Shown: positions 53,489 through 62,323, counted from the stretch's first letter. The stretch is DNA of 64,000 bases from Algoriphagus sp. AGSA1 (GCF_021390545.1 NZ_JAJUWR010000006.1:124001-188000), one strand, 5' to 3'. The notes: generated by a model from the letters alone, not told the origin. Program-made: numbers and translations.

Positions 53489-54529
53489 TTATTGTTTTAC
53501 AATATTTTCTAATTCTGCATCAAACATTCTTGCAAATTCAAGAATAGATAAAATTTGATCGTGTGGTCGTAGATCGTTCGCAGCACGATATCCCCATTCG
53601 GTGGCCGCTTTTCTTTGGGTAGGCGTACCGTGGTGTGAGTTAGCTTCAAAACTACAATCACCAATGTTAAAAAACACCTCTGAGACTTGTTGCATGCCCT
53701 CCTCCTGCATAGCACCTCCCATTGGGTGGGACAAGAAATATGCTGCGTAAGCATCGGCCATTAACTCAATGCGGCGAGCGGTTTTGGGGATTAGGCTCAT
53801 CCCTTTGATTAAAATACCCAACTCATACTGAATATGATGTCCAAACTCATGGGCCAGAATAGCCTGCGGGGCAATAGCTCCATAACCAAGCGCCTCATAG
53901 CCTTGCAAGAGCCCATCACCAATAATTATTTTATCCGGGATTTGACCTATGCGAGAAAGGATTGTATCCGGGATCGCAAGTTGATTAAACGTAAATGCAG
54001 GATGTTGTCCATTGAGGAACTGTGGATAGGTTTGAAGCAGAGTGGCTATGGAGTCAGCATAGACATTAGCCTTATGGTCACTGTAGCCGTAATGTGCCTG
54101 ATAAGTTTTAACAACCTTGACCCGGTCTTCCAACATTGATCCACGAGAGGCTACTAGGATGATTTGATCCGACTCCATGTCCCAAAAGCTTTTTAGACCG
54201 TTAAATTGTTGGTTAATCTGCTCGGTATATTCCCCGTTAGGACCAAAAATTTGGTTTGCCGCGCTGTTCTCAAAATACACAGTATGCATCAGCGCCAAAT
54301 CGGCAATATGGATGTTAGTGTCTGCAAGAATAAATGATGCTTCTTGACCCCAGCTATATAATTGCTGTAAATACCAAAGAGGGAGCGGAGGGTTTTCACA
54401 GGGAGTAGGCTCCACCTCGGCTAAGTCTGGGTTAATGGGTATAACTGGACTATCTATTTTTTCTTCGCATCCTGTAAACAGGATCAACGAGATGGCAGTG
54501 GCTACGAATAGATGGTTAAGATTTTTCAT
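53489..54529 (-). CDS. Lipoprotein zinc metallopeptidase (HExxH), unassigned family
   Basis: The 346-residue protein has a lipoprotein signal peptide with Cys at residue 21 (LILFTGC). The gluzincin motif HEFGHHIQYELG lies near residue 227. About 26 residues later RIELMADAYAAYFLSHP supplies a likely third metal ligand (Glu or Asp). The rest has no recognised family. It is probably a periplasmic or outer-membrane anchored peptidase. Its start codon coincides exactly with the end of leader repeat E, and it is otherwise isolated. Confidence 0.65.
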   Translation of the reverse strand: MKNLNHLFVATAISLILFTGCEEKIDSPVIPINPDLAEVEPTPCENPPLPLWYLQQLYSWGQEASFILADTNIHIADLALMHTVYFENSAANQIFGPNGEYTEQINQQFNGLKSFWDMESDQIILVASRGSMLEDRVKVVKTYQAHYGYSDHKANVYADSIATLLQTYPQFLNGQHPAFTFNQLAIPDTILSRIGQIPDKIIIGDGLLQGYEALGYGAIAPQAILAHEFGHHIQYELGILIKGMSLIPKTARRIELMADAYAAYFLSHPMGGAMQEEGMQQVSEVFFNIGDCSFEANSHHGTPTQRKAATEWGYRAANDLRPHDQILSILEFARMFDAELENIVKQ

Positions 54530-54640
54530 CTGTTTATAATTTGTTTTTTAATGATCAGATAGCCTGTCCAGATTTTCATCGGGAGAATATTCTGGATAAT
54601 CATCCTCCTGCGTGTCGACTGCTCGACATGGGTATTTCAT
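54530..54640 (-). repeat. Leader repeat, copy E, in front of the metallopeptidase gene
   Basis: On the minus strand this copy reads ATGAAATACCCA, stem TGTCGA-gcag-TCGACA (54613-54628), GGAT-gatt-ATCC, then CCGAT-GAAA-ATC-t-GG (one unpaired base). The 18-base tail AAAACAAATTATAAACAG is identical to that of copy C, then the gene's ATGAAA follows. The stem differs from copy C by a U-to-C change that turns a G-U pair into G-C. Confidence 0.8.
54548..54640 (-). CDS. Possible 30-residue leader peptide inside leader repeat E
   Basis: An ATG-to-TAA frame of 31 codons, MKYPCRAVDTQEDDYPEYS then PDENLDRLSDH. It has the same length and 22 of 30 residues identical to the frame in copy C, and the same 18-base gap to the next gene. 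It may be translated, but base changes between the copies do not favour silent positions. Confidence 0.35.
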   Translation of the reverse strand: MKYPCRAVDTQEDDYPEYSPDENLDRLSDH

Positions 54641-54945
54641 GAAAGTAAGTGGTCAATAACTAATGATGGGGTAGTACTAAGGGCGTATAATTAGGAAATC
54701 ATACGTATTGATATAGCTCCACAAAACCCCTAGTGTCCCTGGAAAGGATTGAACTTTTAAATTGGCTACTGAAAAGCAGTTTATTCGCTGCCTGCACATC
54801 TTTCCAATCATAAGTTAAGCACGAGGACTTCAAACTGTGGACGGTGCCTAATCTTACGCTTGCTTTTCGCTAAGGCGATACGTTGATGTGGCGATTTAGA
54901 TATACTCTGTGGATTTATAAGATATGAGTGTAGCTCATCAATCAA
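54641..54945. other. Intergenic stretch, nothing recognised
   Basis: About 305 bases lie between the start of leader repeat E and the end of the next minus-strand gene. No open frame of interest, hairpin terminator or known motif was seen. Confidence 0.4.
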
Positions 54946-55344
54946 TTACTTATACTTAATGAACGTGGCGAGAATTTTCTTTTGAGTTAAATCTACCGTT
55001 GCGCTGCTTGAAGAGGCGGTGGTTTTATTTTTCTTTTTTTCTTTCACACTGCCACCGCTGGAGGTTGAGGTACCATAGATTTCTTCCACAATAGAAAATA
55101 TCACTCCGTCTGCACCTTTCTTCTTAGCTAAATCATTGATTTTTTCCTGAGACCTTTCCAGAGAGCGGAAGCCTTGTAGAAGTTCAGTTTTTCCCATCAC
55201 TGTATAGGATTCTTTCACATCAGCACTGTCGAAATATTCGTCAATATGTTGTGTAGGTTCATAACTTTTCCCAAAATATTTTTGGGCATTAGCAGTATTT
55301 AATACCAGAATTCCCAATACAAGTAGTAAGATTGATTTTTTCAT
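54946..55344 (-). CDS. Hypothetical secreted protein
   Basis: The 132-residue protein has a signal peptide (MKKSILLLVLGILVLNTANAQ). A YDSADVKESYTVMGKTE-like middle, a helix with RSLERSQEKINDLAKKKGADGV, and a low-complexity SSSGGS/KKKNKTTASSSS linker precede VDLTQKKILATFIKYK. The VMGKTE ... KKKGADGVIFSI layout recalls YbjQ-like or DUF4156-type small envelope proteins, but I cannot assign a family. Expression unit appears single. Confidence 0.6.
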   Translation of the reverse strand: MKKSILLLVLGILVLNTANAQKYFGKSYEPTQHIDEYFDSADVKESYTVMGKTELLQGFRSLERSQEKINDLAKKKGADGVIFSIVEEIYGTSTSSGGSVKEKKKNKTTASSSSATVDLTQKKILATFIKYK

Positions 55345-55478
55345 TTTTAATCGCTTTTAATTAACTGAAGGACAAAAATAATTGTCATCCTGACCAAGGA
55401 GGTAGAACTTGTTCATGAAGTGATATAAATGAAGCGTGAAATGATAAATAGACCCGTTCAAGTGAATAAATGAAACCC

Positions 55479-56243
55479 TCAGTAATCTAACCACTCCTTA
55501 AATGAGGCAGCTTTAAGCCGGCTTACCAAAACTCCTTTTTTGTTTTGCTTAACATCCAACTTCAACTTTGAATTGAAATAATTGTGCACTTGATTTATAG
55601 AGTTGATATGGACGATGTACTGCCGGTTTGCTCTAAAGAATTGTTTTGAATCAAGCTCTTCTTCCAAGGATTCCAGCGTATGGGCAATGTGATTTTTTTC
55701 ACCAGTGAAGGACATCGCATAGGTAGCTCCAAATTCAGAAAAAAAATAGGAGATGGATTCCACTTGAATCTGTTTGAATCCATCCCGGTTTGTGGTGATA
55801 AACCGTGTCCTATATTCCTTTTTATTAAGCAGATTCATTATATCCTTCGGCACGTTTAGCAGTTCCTTATTGTACTTGGTCAGGTTTTCAAATTTAGTAA
55901 GGGCAAATTCCAATTCAGCTTGCTCCACGGGCTTTAACAGGTAATCAATGCTATTGTATTTAAATGCTTTAATAGAATATTCATCGTAGGCAGTGGTGAA
56001 GATCACAGGACATTTGACTTCAACCAAATTAAAAATTTCAAAGCTGACCCCGTCGGAAAGTTGAACATCCATAAACAATAAATCCGGTTGCTCGTTACTA
56101 GCTAGCCATTCCACCGATTTTTGGATGCTGCAGAGTACTTCCAAAATTTGATAATTGCTTCGTAAGTTTACAATGATCCGTTTTAAGCGATTTGAATTAG
56201 CTTCTTCATCTTCAATGATTAGTATTTTTTTGATCTTATTCAT
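55479..56243 (-). CDS. LytTR family response regulator
   Basis: The 254-residue protein has a receiver with acidic pocket EDEE, phospho-Asp in LLFMDVQLSDGV, TTAYDEYS and the Lys of YLLKPVEQAE. The LytTR domain has YFFSEFGATYAM and RANRQYIVHINSINQVHNYFNSKL. It pairs with the kinase gene upstream (4-base ATGA overlap). It is a paralogue of the regulator at 43074, with the same domain order and many identical segments (HNYFNS). Targets unknown. Confidence 0.88.
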   Translation of the reverse strand: MNKIKKILIIEDEEANSNRLKRIIVNLRSNYQILEVLCSIQKSVEWLASNEQPDLLFMDVQLSDGVSFEIFNLVEVKCPVIFTTAYDEYSIKAFKYNSIDYLLKPVEQAELEFALTKFENLTKYNKELLNVPKDIMNLLNKKEYRTRFITTNRDGFKQIQVESISYFFSEFGATYAMSFTGEKNHIAHTLESLEEELDSKQFFRANRQYIVHINSINQVHNYFNSKLKLDVKQNKKGVLVSRLKAASFKEWLDY

Positions 56244-57340
56244 TTTAACAGTGGTATTTTTACGATAAAAGATTTTTCTGTTTGCTCAATTTGAGGAATC
56301 CTGTCCGAGAGTATTTCGTATCTTTTAACGATGTTCTCCAATCCTACACCCGATGAAACTGGTTTTTTAAGTAAGGGTTTGATGTCGTTTTCTACAATCA
56401 ATTGATCAGCCTGATCAGTATAAATCTTGATCAGCAAGGGGCTTTCCTTATCAATTCGGTTATGCTTTATCGCATTTTCAACTAGAAGCTGTAAGGTAAT
56501 TGGAGGAAGATGCAGGTGCAGTTGTGTTTCTTGAATGCCAACCCTAAATTCTACTCCTTTACCCATTCTGTTTTCTAATAGAAACAGGTAGGATTTAAGG
56601 AAATTGATTTCATCATTTAGAGTTATTACCTGTTTTTTGGCGTTGATTAATAAATAGCGATAGACTTTGGCGAAATTCTCGCTGTATTCAAATCCTAATT
56701 GTTGGTCTTTAAGAATAAGTTCTGAAAGGACACTCAGGTTATTAAATACAAAGTGGGTGTCAAGTTGTAGACGTAAGGCGTGGAGTTCTGATTGGGTTAC
56801 CAATTGCTGGCTTTCAGCTGCCTTGGTTTTATATTCTGCTGCCGCTATGATTTCTTTTCGCCAATTGGAGGATAAAAAGGTGACCGTATTCAGCATGCTG
56901 ACAATCAGGGATAAAAAAACAATGGAAACTAAGACGTTTCCAATATCACTTTCAGCTGATTCCTCCGATGTATAGCTAATACCTAAAAGTTCCATTGTTT
57001 TCATGGTTAAAAAGGCATAGACCAAAAGCAAAACGAGTAAAGAGAGTGTCTGTACACTAGTTTGAATGACCCATCTTCGTACCGTATAAATATGCCAGGG
57101 TAATCGGCTGTTCATCTTGCGGTCAATCATCAGGAATACCTCGATGATAAAAAATGACAACAGTAAAGTGCACACAATGTCAAATCCGATTTTTAGAGGG
57201 CTTAACCCGAGATAATAACTCCAGCTTAGATGAGGATAAATGCTGAAACTAATTAAATATATCCCTAAGAATGTAAGTAGTATCAGTCCTATTTTTCTGG
57301 GCTTTACAAATTGAAATGTATCTTTTTTTTCATTCCTCAT
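56240..57340 (-). CDS. LytS-like sensor histidine kinase
   Basis: The 366-residue protein has four or more membrane helices in the first 165 residues (KIGLILLTFLGIYLISFSIYP, IVCTLLLSFFIIEVFLMI, QTLSLLVLLLVYAFLTM, VLVSIVFLSLIVSMLNTVTFL). A His_kinase domain has the phospho-His in LQLDTHFVFNNLSVL (near 196), and an ATP-binding end has LVENAIKHNRI and SGVGLENIVKRYE. It overlaps its LytTR regulator by 4 bases. Confidence 0.88.
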   Translation of the reverse strand: MRNEKKDTFQFVKPRKIGLILLTFLGIYLISFSIYPHLSWSYYLGLSPLKIGFDIVCTLLLSFFIIEVFLMIDRKMNSRLPWHIYTVRRWVIQTSVQTLSLLVLLLVYAFLTMKTMELLGISYTSEESAESDIGNVLVSIVFLSLIVSMLNTVTFLSSNWRKEIIAAAEYKTKAAESQQLVTQSELHALRLQLDTHFVFNNLSVLSELILKDQQLGFEYSENFAKVYRYLLINAKKQVITLNDEINFLKSYLFLLENRMGKGVEFRVGIQETQLHLHLPPITLQLLVENAIKHNRIDKESPLLIKIYTDQADQLIVENDIKPLLKKPVSSGVGLENIVKRYEILSDRIPQIEQTEKSFIVKIPLLK

Positions 57341-57554
57341 ATATTTTTGGATATCCTACTGCTTTAACCCGTGTAAGGGAAGTTTTATTCCCTTTCGTGA
57401 TCTTTAAAAATACTTAGCTGTTTGCGTGCAATTATAAGCTACTGATTTTAAGGTGTAGGATGCTGAGCTATTATGTTTTATTAATTAAAAGAATTAGTCC
57501 ACTTATCCTGTTTTATATGAATTTCCTAGGGTTCTGATTAAGAAGGGGATAGGT

Positions 57555-58115
57555 TTAGAATCTTAAACCTGCAGATAGCTGAATCACTCTATTGGTGACA
57601 CTGGCATCTGGTTTAACATCCGTGAGTCCCAGATTGTATCTTCCTTGAATAAACAAGGGGCCGATCACTTGGAGTGTTACCCCACCGGATATAGCAAAAT
57701 CAAAAGAATTTGAATTTCTTAGATTCACATTTTCTTTTTCATTCATCAAAAAAGATACTTGTGGACCTAGATCTAGGGATAATCTATTGGGAATTAAATA
57801 GATCCGAGCCAAAATTGGAATAGAAATATAGCCTAGCTTATTCTTAAAGTCTTCCACTGCTCCATCAAGGGAGACTTCCGCTCCCAGAGTGGAGTATAGA
57901 AGTTCTGGCTGTAATGAAAGTCTTTCTGATAAGCCCAGTTCCAAGAATACCCCAGCATGGTAACTTGTGATGCTTTCTGCGTCAAAAGATGGACTTGTTC
58001 CTGCATAATTCGAGTTGTTTACCCCTCCTTTAAGGCCAAAATTCAAGCCTTGGGCAAAAGTCGCTGCAATTCCAATTACTGCGAATAGTATCGTGACACA
58101 GAGGTGTTTTTTCAT
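57555..58115 (-). CDS. Outer-membrane beta-barrel protein (porin/PorT-like)
   Basis: About 186 residues from the ATG of MKKHLCVTILFAVIGIAATFAQ, a clean signal peptide; an upstream ATG would add 18 residues before it. The mature part has alternating beta strands (GLNFGLKGGVNNSNYAG, LFLELGLSERLSLQPELLYS, LGYISIPILARIYL, LGPQVSFLMNEKE) and ends RVIQLSAGLRF, with the C-terminal Phe of barrel proteins. This matches the small OMP_b-brl_2 family. It is 215 bases beyond the start of the kinase gene. Confidence 0.8.
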   Translation of the reverse strand: MKKHLCVTILFAVIGIAATFAQGLNFGLKGGVNNSNYAGTSPSFDAESITSYHAGVFLELGLSERLSLQPELLYSTLGAEVSLDGAVEDFKNKLGYISIPILARIYLIPNRLSLDLGPQVSFLMNEKENVNLRNSNSFDFAISGGVTLQVIGPLFIQGRYNLGLTDVKPDASVTNRVIQLSAGLRF

Positions 58116-58488
58116 TTTTTTATATGTTAGGTTTATATTTCCTGTAAAATTAAAGGGCCCTTTTCCCAAGTGTACTCCTTTTGTGAATGAAGTGATAAAA
58201 AGGGGGGATGAGCTGTTAAATGGAAATGCTCAATTGCAGCGGCAAATTTGAAATGCTGTAAACTCTTTTCCTGACAAAATTATAGTTTGTTAGGCTTTGA
58301 AAATTCTCAGATTTCAAAAAAAGGAAGTGGGTTTAGCTAGACCAAGGCCATTCCAATTCTTGGATCGAATTTTTAAATAGATCGGTCTCGGCAGTCCAGA
58401 TTCTACTAAAAGGAAGTTAGCTTTGGATACAAACCCAGGGAATAATGCCCAGAATTTTGTTGCATCACATTATTTAATCCATTAGAAG

Positions 58489-58650
58489 ATGCAAACAGAA
58501 AAAACAGTATGCACAGTAAAATCATATCAGGGGGGAAATTCAGGTCTGGGTTTTAGTGCTGCAGCCGCTTTACTTCAGGATAAGCAAGCCTGGCACGTTG
58601 TTATTGCCTGTAGAGATCAGAAATGTGGAGATTAAGCGGTAGAGGAGTGC
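58489..58650 (+). pseudogene. Decayed 5' copy of the SDR gene at 60413
   Basis: From the ATG the sequence matches the intact gene for about 150 bases (AATTCAGGTCTGGGTTTTAG is shared) and then ends in unrelated sequence. The upstream promoter region is also copied, with TTTGGATACA (58422) and GAATTTTG (58452) at the same distances as at 60346. The copy therefore includes both promoter and gene start. Confidence 0.85.
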
Positions 58651-58727
58651 TGCGGTTTTGGGTATGGAAAAGCTGAGACTATGATCAATGCCATCCAATA
58701 AATAGTGGTTTTACATCAGCTGCTCCT

Positions 58728-58748
58728 ATAGGTTTCACGGAAACCTAT
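58728..58748. repeat. Perfect inverted repeat downstream of the HxlR gene
   Basis: ATAGGTTTC and GAAACCTAT form a perfect 9-bp stem around ACG, about 40 bases past the stop of the minus-strand HxlR gene. It could end that transcript, although no T-run follows. Confidence 0.4.
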
Positions 58749-58788
58749 GCTATTGTTGAACTATAATGCTTGGTCTCAAGTGTAAAAA

Positions 58789-59139
58789 TCATTTACCTAT
58801 AATTTTTTTTCGATGTGCAATTCCCCAATCGGTTAGGTTATTGATTATGGTTTGGAGAGTTTTACCGTGTTCCGTAAGCTCATATTGAACCGATATGGGT
58901 TGCGTATCCAATACTGTTCGATTGATTAATTGATTTGTTTCCAATTCTTTTAATTCCTTACTCAACATTTTGTTGGAAATTCCGACCACATCATTCAAGA
59001 TATCAGAAAACCGTCTTTTGTTGTAATAGCAAATGGAGGAAATGATGGATATTTTCCATTTTCCACTCAGCACATCCATTGAATCCTGAACAGCCATCAT
59101 CTCTTTTTTATGTTTTTCTTTTTCTAATGATTTCTGCAT
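58789..59139 (-). CDS. HxlR family winged-helix transcriptional regulator
   Basis: The 116-residue protein has the HxlR pattern: MDVLSGKWKISIISSI, RRFSDILNDVVGISNKMLSKELKELETNQLI, and a wing with PISVQYELTEHGKTLQTII. HxlR proteins sense reactive aldehydes, quinones or disulfide stress and commonly repress or activate the divergent gene. The SDR gene starts 104 bases away on the other strand. Six GTTAC motifs lie in the gap. It probably autoregulates. Confidence 0.9.
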   Translation of the reverse strand: MQKSLEKEKHKKEMMAVQDSMDVLSGKWKISIISSICYYNKRRFSDILNDVVGISNKMLSKELKELETNQLINRTVLDTQPISVQYELTEHGKTLQTIINNLTDWGIAHRKKIIGK

Positions 59140-59142
59140 AAT

Positions 59143-59190
59143 GTTACTTCGTTACCTCAAGGTTACTGTTACTTTTCGTTACAAAGTTAC
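59143..59190. promoter_or_regulatory. Cluster of six GTTAC repeats in the HxlR-SDR divergent gap
   Basis: GTTAC begins at 59143, 59151, 59162, 59168, 59178 and 59186, all in the same orientation. The start-to-start spacings are 8, 11, 6, 10 and 8 bases. The array lies next to the HxlR start and just upstream of the SDR promoter, as expected for an HxlR operator. Confidence 0.6.
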
Positions 59191-59209
59191 TAAAATAAAT
59201 TTTGTTTAT

Positions 59210-59217
59210 TAGGTTTG
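59210..59217 (+). promoter_or_regulatory. Candidate -7 promoter element of the SDR gene
   Basis: TAGGTTTG is an exact match to the Bacteroidota -7 consensus TAnnTTTG, 25 bases ahead of the SDR start at 59243 and 20 bases downstream of the last GTTAC motif. A -33 TTTG is not obvious, which fits an activator- or repressor-controlled promoter. Confidence 0.5.
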
Positions 59218-59242
59218 CAACTCAAATTTCAATAATTATAAA

Positions 59243-60013
59243 ATGGACAAACTAAAAAACAAAGTAGCCGTAATTACGGGCGGAAACAGCGGTATCGGAT
59301 TTGGTATTGCAGAAGCATTTAAAAATGAAGGAGCAAAGGGAGCTATTACCGGTAGAAATCAAAACACATTAAATAGTTCTGTTAAGGCTTTAAATTCAAA
59401 TTTTATTGGGATTACAGGCGATGTTACCAATATAAATGATTTGGAGGGCATATTTAAACAAACATCAGATAGATTTGGGGAAATTGATATTTTAGTTGTA
59501 AATGCCGGTGGCGTGGTCGATGGAGTACCTTTGGAAACCATCCTCGATATAACAGAAGATAACTATGACCAGTATATGAATTTAAATTTAAAAGGGGCTT
59601 ATTTCACTGTTAAGAAAGCGCTTCCCTATCTTAAAGACGGCGCATCTGTCATTCTCATAGGTTCGAGTGCAGCACATCGCGCTTACCCCGGAATGGCAAT
59701 ATATGGAGCAGCCAAAGCGGCACTCATCCATTTTGCAAAAGGTTTATCTCTTGATCTCTTATCAAGAAAGATTAGGGTGAATGCACTTTCTCCAGGGACA
59801 ATTGAGACGCCTGTTTTTACAAAATTTGTACCTGAGAATCAATTGTCTCAAGTAAAACAAACCTGGTTAGATATTACACCATCCAATAGATTAGGACTTC
59901 CGTCAGATATTGGAAATGCTGCCGTATTTCTTGCATCGGAAGAGTCATCTTTTATCGTAGGAACAGAGATTCTTTCAGATGGTGGTTTGACCAATATGAG
60001 TCTGATGAAATAA
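59243..60013 (+). CDS. Short-chain dehydrogenase/reductase
   Basis: The 256-residue classical SDR has VITGGNSGIGFGIAEAF, DILVVNAGG (a V-N-A-G variant of NNAG), and the Ser in ILIGSSAAHRAY. The Tyr-Lys pair is in YPGMAIYGAAKAALIHFAKG, followed by SPGTIETPVF and SDGGLTNM. It probably reduces a ketone or quinone with NAD(P)H. It is divergent from the HxlR gene that probably controls it. Confidence 0.9.
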   Translation: MDKLKNKVAVITGGNSGIGFGIAEAFKNEGAKGAITGRNQNTLNSSVKALNSNFIGITGDVTNINDLEGIFKQTSDRFGEIDILVVNAGGVVDGVPLETILDITEDNYDQYMNLNLKGAYFTVKKALPYLKDGASVILIGSSAAHRAYPGMAIYGAAKAALIHFAKGLSLDLLSRKIRVNALSPGTIETPVFTKFVPENQLSQVKQTWLDITPSNRLGLPSDIGNAAVFLASEESSFIVGTEILSDGGLTNMSLMK

Positions 60014-60345
60014 TCGTATGAATAGTTAGGATTCCAATGATTATATAAGGGCAAGGGTGTGTGTACTACATATAAACATCCTTGGTCATTTTGTAAGGGA
60101 TTAAATTAGTGAAACTAAATAATAAATGTGATTACCCGCAATGATGCATGCAGCCATATTTTCCTTGCTTTATTGGCTGGAAGACCCGCCACAGCGAGGC
60201 AGACCGAAGTGGCCTTCATCACTAAAGTTTGCCAAGTCTTATTTCGCTTTGCTTCCTTGCTGGTAGAAAAGCGGATATACAAAATAATAAATATATAGAT
60301 AGGTAAAATTTAGATGGCGTCCTGATTCAACTACAAGTAAGCTAG
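60014..60345. other. Intergenic stretch, nothing recognised
   Basis: The DNA between two SDR genes contains no supported gene, repeat or terminator. A short GCCAC/GTGGC inverted pair near 60195-60220 is too weak to call. Confidence 0.4.
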
Positions 60346-60384
60346 TTTTGGATACAGGTCCGGAGAACAAATCCCAGAACTTTG
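60346..60384 (+). promoter_or_regulatory. Candidate AraC operator and promoter for the SDR at 60413
   Basis: TTTTGGATACA (60346-60356) and GAACTTTG (60377-60384) match the pair before 51408, with start-to-start distance 31 rather than 52. The difference of 21 bases is about two helical turns. Confidence 0.45.
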
Positions 60385-60412
60385 TTGCATCAAATTTTAA
60401 ATTTTTACAGAG

Positions 60413-61408
60413 ATGCAAACAGAAAAAACAGTTCGATCGGTTATCATAACAGGGGGAAATTCAGGTCTGGGTTTTAGTGCTGCAACTGCATTACTTCGAT
60501 ATAAGCAAGCCTGGCATGTTATTATTGCCTGTAGGGATCAGGAACGTGGGGCGTCGGCGGTGAAAAAATTAAGTCGTATTGGTTCGGGAAATGTGGAGGC
60601 TATATCATTGGCTCTGGCCTCTCTGGCCTCGATACGTGCTTTTACGAATACGATTGAGCAACGATTAAGTGCAGGAGACTTACCTCCTTTGTACAGTGTA
60701 ATATGCAATGCAGGAACACAAGGAGCAACGAAGTTTACCGTGGATGGATTTGAATCGACCTTTGGTGTGAATCACTTGGGGCATTATTTATTGGTGAACC
60801 TACTGCTACCTTTGCTGGCTAAACCCACACGTATCGTTGTGATAGCAAGTGGTGTGCACGATCCGGTACAGTTGGACGCTGTACCCATGGCTACCGTTCC
60901 TGCTCCGGCTTGGAATACGCCAATGGAATTGTCAAAAGGCAATCTTGGTATAGAAGCTTCAAATGATGATGAAACAGCCGATATGGGTCGGAGATATGCT
61001 ACGTCAAAACTCGCAAACATGTATTTCACCTATGGATTAGCATCACGGTTACCCGAAGGAATTACCGTTAATGCCTTTGACCCGGGGTTAATGCCAGGAA
61101 CGGGTCTTGCGCGTGAATATTCACCTGTGATGCGTTTTATGTGGTACCGCATCATGCCACATATGTTGACTGTCATGCGTTTGCTGATTAAAAATGTCCA
61201 TACTTCCAAAGAATCAGGTGCTTCACTGGCAAGGTTGGTTACAGATCCTGAATTGGTCGGAACTAACGGAAAATATTATGAGGGGATGAAAGAGATTCCT
61301 TCCTCCAAAGCTTCCTATGATGTAAATTCTGCCGATGAACTTTGGGATGACAGTGCCGTTCTTACGGGGTTGACTGAACCAAACGCTAGTACTAATTCAT
61401 CTCGTTAA
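60413..61408 (+). CDS. Short-chain dehydrogenase, protochlorophyllide reductase-like
   Basis: The 331-residue SDR has IITGGNSGLGFSAATALL, the Arg of ACRDQERG that favours NADP, and YSVICNAGTQ. It has LGHYLLVNLLLPLL, IVVIASGVHDP, and the Tyr-Lys pair in RRYATSKLANMYF, then FDPGLMPGTG. The retinol/protochlorophyllide-reductase-like group is larger than classical SDRs and reduces bulky carbonyls. A decayed AraC gene follows 50 bases downstream, so this was once an SDR-AraC operon like 51408-53231. A truncated copy of its 5' end lies at 58489. Confidence 0.9.
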   Translation: MQTEKTVRSVIITGGNSGLGFSAATALLRYKQAWHVIIACRDQERGASAVKKLSRIGSGNVEAISLALASLASIRAFTNTIEQRLSAGDLPPLYSVICNAGTQGATKFTVDGFESTFGVNHLGHYLLVNLLLPLLAKPTRIVVIASGVHDPVQLDAVPMATVPAPAWNTPMELSKGNLGIEASNDDETADMGRRYATSKLANMYFTYGLASRLPEGITVNAFDPGLMPGTGLAREYSPVMRFMWYRIMPHMLTVMRLLIKNVHTSKESGASLARLVTDPELVGTNGKYYEGMKEIPSSKASYDVNSADELWDDSAVLTGLTEPNASTNSSR

Positions 61409-61459
61409 TAGAGAGGGGTAGAAGGAATACATCAATTCTTGAATTTTTATCTTTATAAA

Positions 61460-62243
61460 ATGGCAACACATAAGCTTGTGAAAATAAACACCATTTCCGA
61501 AGCACATCAGTTTCTGGGATTGCCTAAGCCTGAAAATCCACTTATCAGCGGTGTGATTTTGATGATGGGATTCTCTTCTTCATGGCTCCAAGACAGGTGA
61601 TGAGTGCAGAAATAGTATATGAGGCTTTGGCTGCGCCGCCCTCTGGCTGGGTAGTGCTCCTACACACCGATTTCCTATGGAATACAGGACTTGCCCAAAC
61701 CATAAAAAAGTATGATTTTTTCGACTATACGGCAAATGAAGCCCTGTTTTTATAAGGAAGAAGCCATTCTTAATGGCATTATACTAAGTATTCAAAGCGA
61801 ATACCTTTCAAACGTAGATAAGTTCAGCAAACAGATCATCATTACACATCTGGAAAATTTACTGAGTTACGCAGAGCGATTTTACAACCGTCAGTTTATC
61901 ACAAGAGAACAAAACCATCATCCCGTTTTAGAACGGTTGGAGGATTTGCTCAATTATTATTTTGCCGATGGTGGATTGATTTCAAAAGGGCTGCCTACTG
62001 TTCATTTCATTGCGGAAGAACTGAATAGTTCACCCATTCCAAAAACTTTGTCGGGACAAAGTACCCAGCAATTCATCCACGAAAAAATCATTGAGAAAGC
62101 TAAAGAATAATTATCCACAATGGAATTATCCATCAACGAAATTGCTTATTTATTAGGCTTTGAGCAACCACAATCCTTCAATATGTTATCCAAGCAAAAA
62201 ACAGATCAAACGCCATTGGAATTTAGAAGGCCTGTAATTAAAT
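61460..62243 (+). pseudogene. Decayed AraC family regulator, paralogue of 52323
   Basis: The sequence reads VKINTISEAHQFLGLPKPEN, then loses about 120 bases of the cupin half. It resumes with VVLLHTDFLWNTGLAQTIKK, shifts frame near 61750 (an extra T), and continues as DKFSKQIIITHLENLLSYAE. It hits TAA at 62108 inside the DNA-binding domain (STMELSINEIAYLLGFEQPQ continues after the stop). The order and residues match the intact regulator at 52323. Not functional as one protein. Confidence 0.85.
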
Positions 62244-62323
62244 GCTACAGTTTTAAAAACTGATTGGCCCATCTTTTACCATAGCAAAATCTCACCGAAA
62301 TTTCCTCAGCGTAACTTGAGCCT

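Noticed and set aside
60190..60220. GCCAC/GTGGC inverted repeat as a terminator
   Set aside because: Only five bases pair across a long loop and there is no T-run.
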